Part shown: piece after piece, positions 8,701 to 17,363 of the stretch
Numbering within the stretch: the first letter of the stretch is position 1
Layout of the letters: each line of letters opens with the position of its first letter
Source of the DNA: Irineochytrium annulatum
Lineage: Eukaryota; Chytridiomycota; Chytridiomycetes; Chytridiales; Chytridiaceae
Direction: 5' to 3'
Assembly: GCA_027600665.1 (NCBI GenBank)
Contig: JADGJL010000599.1
Location: 1-17,439 of the forward strand
Length of the DNA: 17,439 nucleotides
Notes under the pieces: generated by a model
Seen by the model: only the letters and a program-made list of their open reading frames with translations
Told to the model about the DNA's origin: nothing
Databases searched by the model: none
Program-made: the position numbers and the translations under genes

Positions 8701-11700
8701 GATATTAAGGACGTTGTAGTACTGGGCACGGAGGCGGACGGGGAGGATGAGGAGTTTGATCCTTCGTCGATGGATGCCCACATGCCCGCCGACCTGATCC
8801 CACACCCGGCACCACTAGCGGAGGTCGTCGAGACGCTCGACCCCGTCCCCGAGGAGCCCGAGCTGGAGGAGGAGAAGGACCTGCCGATGCCACAGTCGGG
8901 CGGCGAGGCAATAACTTCTGCGATCCGTAGTAAAGATCACTCCGCACCAATCTCGGCGCTAGCGCAAGCGGCGGAAGAAGTCCATCCCGAAACCTCCGCG
9001 TCAACGACAGTAAAGCGAGCTCGCAGCGTCAAAAGCGTCAGAAGCAATAAGTCGTTGCGCGGCCACTCAGTCGACGGTATATCGGCGGACGAGGCCGAAC
9101 TGCACGGTAAAGCGCTGGGCAACTTCGGCGAAAAGCTGAAGGGTGGGTTCAAGAATTTAAAGGGCATCAAGGTGCATTTCGGGAAGAAGGAAAAGGACCC
9201 GGCTGCCGGGGCGGCAGATGTCGACGCGGACGGCTCATTACCGCGAGCGAAGCGGGGCATTTCGTTTAAGGGGATCTCGCGGAAAGCGACTGACGGTGGC
9301 GAGGCGTCTGGTCATGACGAGCCACCGGTGGAGGAGGCGCCGGTGCTGCCCGCGAAGGTGGAAGGGGACGTTGCCGCTGTGGCCGTTAAGATACACATGC
9401 CGGCAGAGGAGACGCCGGAGCACGTACCGGTCGCGGCTCCCGAGCTGGAGACGGTCGCCAAGGAGATCACCACACCTTCGGCCGGCGAGGCGAACGAGAC
9501 CGAGGCGGACGACGTACTGGTTGCCACAGAGCTGCCGAAGGGTAAACCGGAACCGCCCACACTGATGCAACGTGGTATGGAGTTCCTCGGCTTCAAAAGC
9601 AAGGAGGAGCACGAGTCGGGCAAGGAGGTTGGAGCGGCTAGTGCGGACGCTTTGAAGGAAGGGAAGAGTCGTCTTACTGAAGATGCGAAGCCCGAGATGC
9701 CGGTGCCGCAGGATTCTGACCCGTCTTCAGCCTCGAAATGTGAGTTGAGTTCCAGAGTGTTTGCAGTTTCTGATTTCGCTTTTAGGGGCTGTCCCCGCCG
9801 GAGAAGCGACAACGGCGTCTGTGACAGAGTATCAGGACGCTGATCAGTCGTTGACGGACATTGTTCTTCCAGATGATGTAAGCATTTTATTTTACACTTT
9901 TCGTTATATCTCACATACCGTCGATAAGCTTGCCGCGCCAGATGTTGGCGTGGACACAGCCGCCCCTTACGTTCCTTTGCCGCCTGCACACGACAGCAAA
10001 ACAGAGCTGCCACCTGTCGAGGCCGTCGCGACACACGCTCCGTTCCCTCGTGTGCCGCTGATCGAAGAGCACGGTGGACTGACTGTCTCTACTGCTCAAC
10101 CTCCCTCTACTGCTAAACCTCCGGCCGACCATAGGGAAGAGCACGGACACAATGCGTTCGGGAAGTTGAAGGATGGCTTGAAAAACTTCAAGTTAGGTCC
10201 GAAGATGCAGCTTGGTCGCAAAGATGGAGAGGCGGAGCCTGAGCAAGTACGACTGCTGCTTCTTCCCCCCCAAAAAAGTCACCCTTCTAACCTGTTTTAA
10301 AAAAGGCTGGCGATACTTCGTTGTCAAGGCCGAGGAAGTTCCAGTTCAAAACAGGGGCGAAGAAGGCCGCCGAGGTCTCCGAACTTCTCATGGCAGCTCC
10401 AAGCCTGGACGTCGCAACGACGGACGCGTCGGCCGACGATGGCGCCGCCCCTCCCCCGGTACCAAAGAGCCCGTCAAAGGCGACCGTCGACCCAAGCGCA
10501 CTGGCGGCCCGCATGCCGACTGAAAGCGTTCCGCACTTGATTTCGCTGAAGGACGTGGTCGCCTTGGACACTGTCGATGAGGAGTCGGAGGAAGAACTCC
10601 CCCCGGTACCGGTGCTGGCCGACGCCGCCCCTGTCGTAATCAATGGTGGCAATCCGCTACCCGAGTTTCACGTTACTACGGACGACGATGTCGTCGAGAA
10701 TGCTGTCGTCGACCACTCAGAGCCGCCGTCCCTTATTCAGCGTGGTCTCGCTCTCTTCCGGTCGACGCCGAAGGACGTACCGAATTCCCAGCCGGCTTCT
10801 GATGTAAAGGAGAACCCTATCGCTTCTGTGCGAGTGGTTGCGCCCACCGACGTCCCATCCTCAGAACCAAACCTTTCTAATGTTGCGAACCTGCCGTCGA
10901 AAGATCTACCAACGGCTGAGGGGATGAATGCATCCGGCGCTCCAACGGAGGAAATCGTTACCAAACAAGCAGTCGTGGCGACCGTTGTTGAGAACGTGGC
11001 CGTCGAAGAGATTAAGCCCGCAGTCCCGGCAAAGGTTGTCACGCCGGCAGAGGCAGTTTTAACGGACCGACCCGACGTTGTGGTGCCCGCACACTTTGAC
11101 GACAGCAGCGCTCCCTTTGCGAGCTTCGACCGTCTGAAGGAACGCAGCATTGCTTTCTTTCGATCTCGATCCAGAGAAGCGCTCCGGGAGGTGCCCGCGG
11201 CGGAAGCAGAGGCGTCGATAGTTGGGGCGCATACGGAAGACGTCGTGACCGTCGCCGTGGAAGAGATTCGGCCCCCCCAGATGATGGCCGATGCCGCGGT
11301 GGCGAGAGAGGCAGTCTCTGAATCGAAAACGTTAGCGGAAGAGTCGCAGCGTGCGAAGCCGGAGATTGTAGCAGTTCCAGGCAAAGCGGTGGCGCCCACG
11401 GTTCCGCCACGGGGTGCAAGCATGGCACCTCTAATCAACGTGGCGGCGCCGGAAGACCTGCAGACTTCAACGGCGCCGGTAGAGAACACGAGGTTTTTCA
11501 AAAAGGCGAAAGCGGAAGCGCCCGACACTACCTCTCCTATGCAGCGCAGCATGGCGTTGTTAAAGTCGATATCGAAAGAGGGGCTGAGGGGAAAGCGATC
11601 CATGGAGTCGGTCCGGTCAGAGGACGTCATAAATGCTGAAGAGGCATCGATCGATGCTTACTTTCAAACAGATGCACGGTAGGTGGTCTTTGTGCTCTCA

Positions 11701-14419
11701 ACACTGCTGATTGCTTCCGTTCCTTCTTCCGCTAATGTTGTAAAGCAGCACGCCGGATGTCGTTGCCGCTCCTGCGAAGAAGGACGGTCTTGGCCGCGAT
11801 TTCTTTAGGCCGAAGTCTCCGAGGCCCGAGTCACCGTCATCGAATCGGGCTGGCTTTTCTTTGTTTAAATCAAAAGACGGGCGGCAAACGCCGGTTAGCA
11901 AAGAAACCTCGGATAACAAGTCCCATGGGGTCGATGAGATGACGCCGGCGGCGTCGGGTGTCTTAAAGAAAGACGCGGCCGAGTCGAAGAAACGCCCCGT
12001 GGCGCTTTCTGGTCTCAAGTTTATGAAGCCGAAGGCGACGAAGGAGGCAGATGACCCGCCGTCTCCAAGGCAGCGCATATTCGGCCTCTTCAAGGGTAAC
12101 TCTGTCCAATATGCAAACGATAGCACGCCAGACCGAGTGGTGGACGGCGAGACTATCGTGACGGTCGACGAGCACGATGCAGTCGTCGAGGTGCCCCGGA
12201 AGAGGTTTGATTTCCGGAAAAAGAGCGCGCCAAGGGAAGGCGGCTCCGACGCATCCTCGGTGAAGCAGAGAGACCTGGCGATGTTTAGAACGAGGACCAC
12301 TGACAGCTCGGCCACCGTGGAGGAGCCGCGTCAACAATCTGAGCCGTCGTCACCGAGGGAGAGCACATTCGCTCTCTTCAAGCCAAGAGCAGTCGCTACC
12401 CCCACGCTTCATGTTGTCGAACAAATGGCGGTGGAGCCGGAGGCGCCGATTGTCCTGGAGGAGGACATTTATATCCTTCCCGATGGGACTATTATGAAGC
12501 CCGCGGCCGACATCACGCAGGACCAGCCCTCGACACCAATCGTCACCATCACACCGCCTACTATGAGAGTACCCGTGCGAGGCGTTTCGCGCGCCGCCGA
12601 AGATCCCGTCGCTGCCAAAGTTGCTGTGGCGGCCGCATACGAGGCGCCCGTCGCGGCCGAGCGGCCCGTGCCGACGGAGCTGGAGCAGAAGCTGCTCGAT
12701 CGGAGACAGAAGATGGACGAGGCCGCGGCATCGAAATCGAAAACCCCTGATCAGTCCACCGTCGGCCATGTACAGAACACCTCATCGACAGTGCCAGCTA
12801 TAGTCATGCCCTCATCTCGGAGCGAGTCGAAGGAGAAAGTGGTCGAGGGCGGTGAGGGGCAGGTGGAGGTCCCGGACGCGTCGCCGGTTGCTCCTGCTAT
12901 CCCGAAGGCGGTCGCGGTGGCAGCCGAGGTAGTGCCCGAGCTAGCCAACGACGCGGCGGAGTCGGCGGACGAGAGTGGGGCTAGCATTAAGGTCGAGATC
13001 TCGGATGTCGGTCACGAGCCCATAGTGCGGCACTCGCGCGATATGAGCATCGAGCCGCCCCTGCCGGCGACAGCAATTGAGGAACATAACGCGCTGGACG
13101 GGTCATCAATCCACGCGGACGTTGACGCCGACATGACGCCGACAGACGTCCCGTCTGATGGCGTTGAGACGGACGTGGTGACGAACGCGCCATCGACCAT
13201 CATTATTCCAGAGTCGGTCGCGGCGGCGCTCGAGGAGGAGGCTAAGGAGCCGGGGTCGCTGGACCTCTCGGTCCGACGGTCGATCTCGACGCCGATGTTT
13301 GGCCTTACCAGCAGGAGGCCGCATACCCCGTCGGAGAGGGGTTGGACGCTAGAGCGGAGGCGGTCGACGAGGACGCCGACGGCGGAGGACGACCGGTCCT
13401 CCGTTGGACGTGGGAATCACAAGGTCATGGATTGGATCCGCGGCGTGTTCAAAAAGGGTGAAAATAGAAACAGTCTTCGGGCCACCTCGCCGACCTCGCC
13501 GACATCCGGACCCTCGTCGCCGATCAGCTACCACATGCCGGATCTCGCCCACGGGAGGGCCCCGTCGGCCAACCGATCCTACCGTGTCTCGACCTCCTCC
13601 GCCGTCGTCGGCTCCATCAACGAACCCGACTCCTTCCGACCACCCGCGGACACACCCGTGCCGCAAAGCTACACCCCGCAACCGCCGTCGCCATCCCGTT
13701 CCCCGATTGCGACCCCGGTGTTGAAGAACGAGAATGCGCCCCGCCGCGCCAAAACTCTCAATAAGAAGCGCTCATACAAGTTATTCGGCGTGCCAGTGTC
13801 CCGGCCGAACAAGTCCGCGGACACGAGGTATACGTCCAGCGCGCCCCCCTCTCTGCCGTTGCCGGACCTGGACTTTATCGGCGTGCCCGAGGCACCATCC
13901 CGCACGGCATCGCCCCCGCCGCGTACGGACAGCCGCGCCACCTCTCCGACGCCGCCCGTCCAACCTCTCCCCGTCGACACACCGCCGCCGACCCCGCCCA
14001 AGTTCGTTTCTTCGGACCTCGAGAAACTTTACCATGACCTTTGCTGGAGTGGGCTGTCGATCGCAGAGATCGCTACCATCCACAAGCGCATCTCGGAGGA
14101 CCTGCCGACGTCCACGGCGTCCGGCGTGCCCCTCGGCGTCAACGCGCAGGGCGGTGTCCCGCTGAACCGCGAGGTGGGGTCCGGCTCATCTGCGAGGGTG
14201 AACATCCCCCAGCCTGAGGTGATCTCGCTGCCTTGGGAGCGACAGGGTCTTGCGCAGACAGACGCCGTGCTCGTAAAGCGGTCGATGGACGGGGCCGGGT
14301 GGAAGAAGGAGAGGCCCGTCGTGGGGAGCGTTGGGAAGAAGCGGAGCTCGGGGATGGAGGAGATCAAGGCCGACGCGAGCCTGGGGCTCGCGTTCCTGAA
14401 CTCGTCGCGCGCCACATAG
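5786..14419 (+). CDS. Giant disordered modular-repeat protein (2,729 aa)
   Basis: Nine exons: 5786-6517, 6575-6982, 7026-7592, 7653-8198, 8257-9739, 9786-9877, 9929-10246, 10306-11678, 11749-14419 (8,190 nt, all phases consistent). The start is the ATG in CCAAGATGG; an in-frame ATG at 5624 would add 54 residues. Composition is Ala/Pro/Glu/Lys/Ser-rich with no membrane segment and no known catalytic domain. Repeated short motifs dominate. LPS(L/S/M)IP(I/V)P recurs near 84, 257, 419, 610 and 784. A basic helix G-(D/E)-K-x3-G-x-K-N-L plus FGKKE recurs at 466, 649, 833, 1042 and 1354. PSLMQRGxxLFRSKS-like elements recur a dozen times from 320 to 2052. DEVKPxxPAK closes modules. The C-terminal part holds SPTSPTS and PPPTPPKF proline motifs and one ordered-looking stretch at 2597-2625 (LEKLYHDLCWSGLS...). 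Many RS/KS sites suggest phosphorylation. A scaffold role is possible, but I do not recognise the family. Confidence 0.82.
6575..8198 (+). repeat. Tandem exon-encoded protein modules (exons 2, 3, 4 of the giant gene)
   Basis: Exons 2, 3 and 4 (136, 189 and 182 codons) are all bounded by phase-0 introns and have parallel content. Each has an LPS(L/S)IP(I/V) start, then a Ser/Lys element (QKGIDLFRSKSN, QRGVGLFRSKSN, PKGTGIFRSKSK) followed by RKS and E-K/D-R, then a (T/M/G)DEVKPxxP(A/G)K end just before the splice donor. Exons 3 and 4 also carry the GLKNL helix between the first two elements; exon 2 lacks it. This is the pattern of whole-exon duplication with later divergence. Confidence 0.75.
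7593..7652 (+). other. Frame-preserving, stop-free intron with a T14 tract
   Basis: The donor GTAGGC at 7593 and acceptor TTTTTTTCCAG at 7642-7652 bound a 60-nt intron containing 14 consecutive T (7616-7629) and a TGCTAATAA branch-like sequence. It has no stop in the coding frame, so the open reading frame runs straight through. If retained it inserts 20 residues with the core GSFFFFYLLIIFF. Splicing is favoured because the composition is unlike the flanking protein. Confidence 0.7.
9878..9928 (+). other. Probable frame-preserving intron (51 nt)
   Basis: A good donor (GATGATGTAAGC) and an abrupt AT-rich stretch argue for an intron ending at the weak acceptor GATAAG (9923-9928). It is 51 nt, divisible by three and stop-free; retained, it would add VSILFYTFRYISHTVDK. 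The only other nearby acceptor (GCCAG at 9937-9941) breaks the frame. If it is not spliced the protein is 17 residues longer. Confidence 0.55.
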
Positions 14420-14846
14420 TAGTTGTTATGTTATTATTCCGACATTTTCCCCGTTTCTCTGTTCGGTTCTTGTTTTTTGCAGCCCTGTTTTGCCGTTTCT
14501 ATTAACAGCACCTGTAGCACCTCTACCAGCATTTCTATCAGAGTATTTTTAGCGGCCTTCCAAGTTATTTAGAGCACGTTTCTTTATCGCTTTCGGTTAT
14601 AACCGACCTATTTCCCCTGATCGTGGTTTTACTTAAGTTAAATATGCGGAATGTTATTGATCTTTCAGCAAGGAGGCTGTCTGTCTGAGCAGCGGCCGCG
14701 ACAGGAGTTGCAGCCCTGAGTTTCGAGCACCATTGGTTCACGGGCCAGCCGATGTCGGAACTCCACGAAGTCCAACCTCACCACCACAAAAACCTCCGCC
14801 CATACCCCCCCAGCTCCCTGCTCACTTCGTCCCGACCACCCTCACG
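14420..14846. other. Intergenic: 3' UTR of giant gene and 5' leader of Apd1-like gene
   Basis: T-rich sequence follows the giant gene's stop, turning GC-rich from about 14690. A perfect 14-bp palindrome lies at 14593-14606 (TCGGTTATAACCGA). From about 14733 the frame of the downstream gene is open but has no ATG before 14847, and the leader is C-rich (CACCACCACAAAAACC), like an untranslated leader. No TATA box is evident. Confidence 0.45.
14593..14606. promoter_or_regulatory. Perfect 14-bp palindrome, candidate factor-binding site
   Basis: TCGGTTATAACCGA is its own reverse complement and lies in the spacer about 240 bp upstream of the Apd1-like start. An uninterrupted palindrome fits a dimeric transcription factor site, but the factor is unknown and chance occurrence is possible. 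Confidence 0.3.
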
Positions 14847-15828
14847 ATGAACTACCTCATGGGCAAGCTGGGATTGGGATCCAAATCCTCGTCTTCCCAC
14901 AGCCTGCAGCACGCCGACGCCTTCACGGAGGATCCCTGCACGGCCTGCGAGAACTTGTGCGACACCCACGACATGATCCCGGCCTCCATGGCATCCAAGA
15001 TCGAGCAGGGCGACATGACCAACTCGGTGAAGCCGTACAGGCGTCACCTCCTCCTCTGCGCCGGCACGGGGCAGCAGTGGCCGGAGCGGCTCGAGGAGCT
15101 CTCGAAGGGATCCTACGTCGAGCGGATCGACCACGCCGTGCACTCGGCCTCGAAGAAGGCCGGGTACAGGACGATCCTGACGGCCTGCGATCGGGATCCG
15201 TTCGCGGACGATGAGGGCGATGGTGAGGGGGGGGTTGCCGTCACGGCGGAGGGGACGGATGACCTCGAGGCCGTCAAGGTCACGGACCTGCTGTCGTTCC
15301 CGGACTTTGTGCGGTTCCCGAATCTGACGGCCGAGGACGCGGCGAAGACGTGCGAGGCGTTGATATCGGGGAAGGGGGCGGAGGCGCTCAAGCCGGTCCC
15401 GTTGAAGGGGGAGGCGTATGTGCTTGTGTGCACCCATAAGAAGAGGGACAAGCGGTGTGGTGTCGCGGGGCCGTTGTTGATGGATGAGTTCAAGCGCGTG
15501 GTGGAGGAGAAGGGTTTGGCCGGGAAGGTGCATTGTTATGGCGTGTCCCATATCGGGGGCCACAAGTTCGCCGGGAACATTATCGTAAGTATTGCTTTTT
15601 GTTTTCCAATCCATGGAGCTGTTTATGCTGACGCGATCATCGAAAAAAAATAATAAGGTGTACTCGAGAAAGTTCCCCAACGGCGTCTGGTATGGCCGCG
15701 TGCGCACCTGTCACGCTGAGGGGATCATTGACGGCACCGTGGTCGAGGGCAAGATCTTCAAGGAGCTTTACCGCGGCCAAGGCGACCCACTCCCGCCCTC
15801 GGAAGATGGAAAGAAGGCGGGGTGGTGA
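14847..15828 (+). CDS. APD1: Sucrase/ferredoxin-like [2Fe-2S] protein (Apd1/Aim32 family)
   Basis: Exon 1 is 14847-15584 and exon 2 15658-15828, with a 73-nt GTAAGT...AAG intron; 302 residues, close to yeast Apd1 and Aim32. Family marks are an N-terminal Cys cluster (C31-x2-C34-x3-C38, DPCTACENLCDTHD), the segment RRHLLLCAGTGQQWPERLEE, then the thioredoxin-like ferredoxin domain with C195-THKKRDKR-C204-GVAGP and H235-IGG-H239-KFAGN, ending in WYGRVRTCH. In this family two Cys and two His of the last domain bind an unusual bis-histidinyl [2Fe-2S] cluster; C195/C204 and H235/H239 are the obvious candidates and all are intact. Yeast members are tied to redox homeostasis and drug tolerance (Apd1) or mitochondrial thiol quality (Aim32). 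No clear mitochondrial presequence is visible, so a cytosolic Apd1-like role is favoured, though the subgroup is uncertain. The start is the first ATG of the frame. Confidence 0.92.
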
Positions 15829-16279
15829 AAGGCTTGCATTAAACCGCACACTTTGTTTTTAGCCGGCGCACACCTGCATTGTACTTTTGTATTGTTGAAA
15901 CAATCACAGCAATTTCCTTGTTTCTTTTATAATGTTTCCTCTTTTTCTGTCCATCTGCACCTCGTTGTTTGGGCGTCTCGTCCTTCCTCGTTCCCCTCCT
16001 TAACTCTCTTTCATCTCTATGTGGCTGTCTTTCCTCCAACACCTCACTGCTGTACAAAACGTTGATGGAAGAGATCAATATATAACCATGTTATCAGCAA
16101 GCTTGTAACTTGTATTTGCATCCTTGACTATGCCCCCCTTGCTTTGCAGCCTGCTACAGCTTAATTTCTGCTTCCCCACGCTCTAATTCTCTGTTTTGAA
16201 AATGCCTCGTCAGTACTTAGTCTTCAAGGAGTCCCTCAGCTTAAGTTCTACCTTGTAATGTGGTCCTTGGGCTCATCCA
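15829..16279. other. Intergenic between convergent genes
   Basis: The first 250 bp are T-rich and look like the 3' UTR of the Apd1-like gene (TTTCTTTTATAATG near 15922). From 16093 comes one copy of an imperfect direct repeat. The rest lies downstream of the cysteine-rich minus-strand ORF and shows no coding signal. Confidence 0.5.
16093..16151. repeat. Imperfect direct repeat, copy 1
   Basis: Begins ATCAGCAAGCTTGTAACTTG and contains CTTGACTATGCCCC, ending at GCAGCC. It matches 16938-16987 in the same orientation, apart from a 7-bp insertion (a local CTTGTAA/CTTGTA duplication), one C/T difference in the core and divergence between the C tract and GCAGCC. It lies about 130 bp beyond the stop of the cysteine-rich ORF. 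Confidence 0.75.
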
Positions 16280-16718
16280 TTAGTCGCAGAGGCACAGGCC
16301 TTCGCTGGCACAGTCTCCAACAGTTACCCTGTCGTTGCAGATCATAATTCCTGACTTGGTGCACAAACAGTAAGCCCTGCATTGGCGGCCTATCTGTACA
16401 TCGATGCACACCGGCGCTTGCACCCTGCCCGACGACCCTGGGCACACACATCCACCGTGCTCGTAGCGGCACTCTGATCTGTAGCTCCTACACCAAGCTT
16501 CTCCCTTGGCACCTCCCAACAGAAAGTTGACCTCAGCGAAGGACATCCACCTTTCGTTCCCGTCCTGGTTGGGGCCCACGACCTCCTGTGGCTCGTTGCA
16601 GCGTCCTGCTCCCAGGGTGCATACCCATGCTTCGTGTATCGCCAGAGATATGCCACTTGGAGGTGCTCGCCACTCGATGTCTGTGTGGGGCCTCAGGTTA
16701 ATTCCCACAGTTTTCGCT
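16280..16718 (-). CDS. Cysteine-rich protein, 3' exon or relic (start not found)
   Basis: This open frame on the minus strand ends with TAA at 16282-16280. A good acceptor (pyrimidine tract then CCCACAG) ends at 16719, giving an exon of about 145 residues; an in-frame GTG at 16708 is unlikely to be the start. The C-terminal 90 residues hold 12 of its 14 cysteines with regular spacing (WCRSYRSEC, GGCVCPGSS, CRAYCLC, GDCASEGLCLCD), like small secreted disulphide-rich fungal proteins. The N-terminal part (DIEWRAPPSGISL) has no cysteine. No signal peptide or ATG exon is evident upstream within the window, and codon third positions are less GC-rich than in neighbouring genes. It may be a gene with an unrecognised 5' exon, or a truncated duplicate, given the flanking direct repeats. 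Family not recognised. Confidence 0.45.
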
Positions 16719-16937
16719 CTGTGGGAGGGGGCCGGAAAGGAGAGTGGAACACATAAGACCGCGCTGTCACTGCTCCAGCTTTGCTTCTCTCTTCAGCGAA
16801 GGCGTTTTGGTCTACCTGCGGCCCTTTGGGGCTTGTCCTGGCTGGATCTGGCGCGGTTGAGCCTGCCACCTTCTGTGGCCAGTCAGTGGCTTGAACCAAC
16901 CCTACGGCTTGAAAACCTACTGTGCCAAATGTCCCTC

Positions 16938-16987
16938 ATCAGCAAGCTCGTATTTGCATTCTTGACTATGCCCCATCCACGGCAGCC
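16938..16987. repeat. Imperfect direct repeat, copy 2
   Basis: Contains ATCAGCAAGC, TATTTGCATTCTTGACTATG and a terminal GGCAGCC, matching copy 1 about 845 bp away in the same orientation. It lies on the 5' side of the cysteine-rich minus-strand ORF, so the pair brackets that ORF. Confidence 0.75.
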
Positions 16988-17229
16988 CATCACATGATTG
17001 TCCCCATTACCGTTCTCATTAGATATCTGACACGAACAGGCTATTATACCAAGGTAGCTAACGAAAGCAATAGTGCCTTCGGTAGATTACAATAATCCTC
17101 AAACAAAGTGAAGCAGGTGGAAGTGGCAATAAAACACGAAGTCGAAACAGAGAAAGTATAAGAGCTTTCAAGTTAAATAACAGAAGCACGTACATAATAT
17201 ACGAAAGCAACCACCCCGTCTTTGTCCTG
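16988..17229. other. AT-rich intergenic spacer
   Basis: The sequence is A-rich on the plus strand and therefore T-rich on the minus strand (17040-17220), like the 3' UTRs after the other genes here. This supports a minus-strand gene ending just to the right. No gene, tRNA or repeat is visible. Confidence 0.4.
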
Positions 17230-17363
17230 TCACCAATGTCCGCATTCATTGTCCTTCTCCTGCTCGTCGAGCTCGTGCATCAACATTTCATGTGTGCAAG
17301 CACCTTAAACTTATCCGCCTCATGCCTGCCTAGCCTTATATACCTCCCGCAAAGACGTCAAGG

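Larger units (their letters stand above)
7281..10222 (+). repeat. Five-copy basic helix motif (G-x-K-x3-G-x-K-N-L ... FGKKE)
   Basis: The copies start at 7281 (GEKVRDGLKNLMQLGKRER), 7890 (GDKKIHGLKNLLHFGQKKD), 8500 (GDKIKDGFKHMKGIKI, then FGKKERD), 9127 (GEKLKGGFKNLKGIKVHF, then GKKEKD) and 10160 (GKLKDGLKNFKLGPKMQL, then GRKD). The alternation of Lys with Leu/Phe is amphipathic. Each copy lies in an otherwise disordered acidic or Ala/Pro context, so the motif is likely a conserved functional element, such as a membrane-, nucleic-acid- or filament-binding helix; this role is inferred. Confidence 0.7.
6803..12382 (+). repeat. Dispersed LFRSKS-type short linear motif repeats
   Basis: Clear copies begin at nucleotides 6803 (SFIQKGIDLFRSKS), 7410 (SLMQRGVGLFRSKS), 8019 (SPKGTGIFRSKSK), 9553 (PPTLMQRGMEFLGFKSK), 10729 (SLIQRGLALFRST), 11125 (FDRLKERSIAFFRSRS) and 11530 (TSPMQRSMALLKSISK). 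In the last exon the element shifts to LFKSK (11861), SPRQRIFGLFK (12062), SVKQRDLAMFR (12257) and SPRESTFALFK (12350). The shared core is (S/P)-x-Q/E-R/S-x-hydrophobic-x-(L/F)-F-(R/K). The exon 9 copies drop the KS tail, as if a second subfamily had spread within that exon. Confidence 0.72.

Noticed and set aside
10737..11630. 297-residue minus-strand ORF
   Set aside because: Antisense shadow of the GC-rich repeat gene; Ser/Thr/Ala-rich mirror of Ala/Glu/Lys codons, with the plus frame carrying the conserved motifs.
13486..13524. Short SPTSPTS-coding repeat as a CTD-like heptad array
   Set aside because: Only two short units; simple Pro/Ser low complexity rather than a heptad array.
11963..13724. 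Several Arg/Pro-rich ORFs on both strands in the last exon of the giant gene
   Set aside because: Arg- and Pro-rich translations are typical of wrong frames in GC-rich DNA; the 11749-14419 frame alone carries repeated motifs and spans the region without stops.
14778..15707. 309-residue minus-strand ORF
   Set aside because: It covers the Apd1-like gene on the opposite strand and runs through its intron; all recognisable motifs are on the plus strand.
16506..16997. 163-residue plus-strand ORF over the cysteine-rich region
   Set aside because: No regular motif; the opposite strand shows ordered cysteine spacing and a good splice acceptor.
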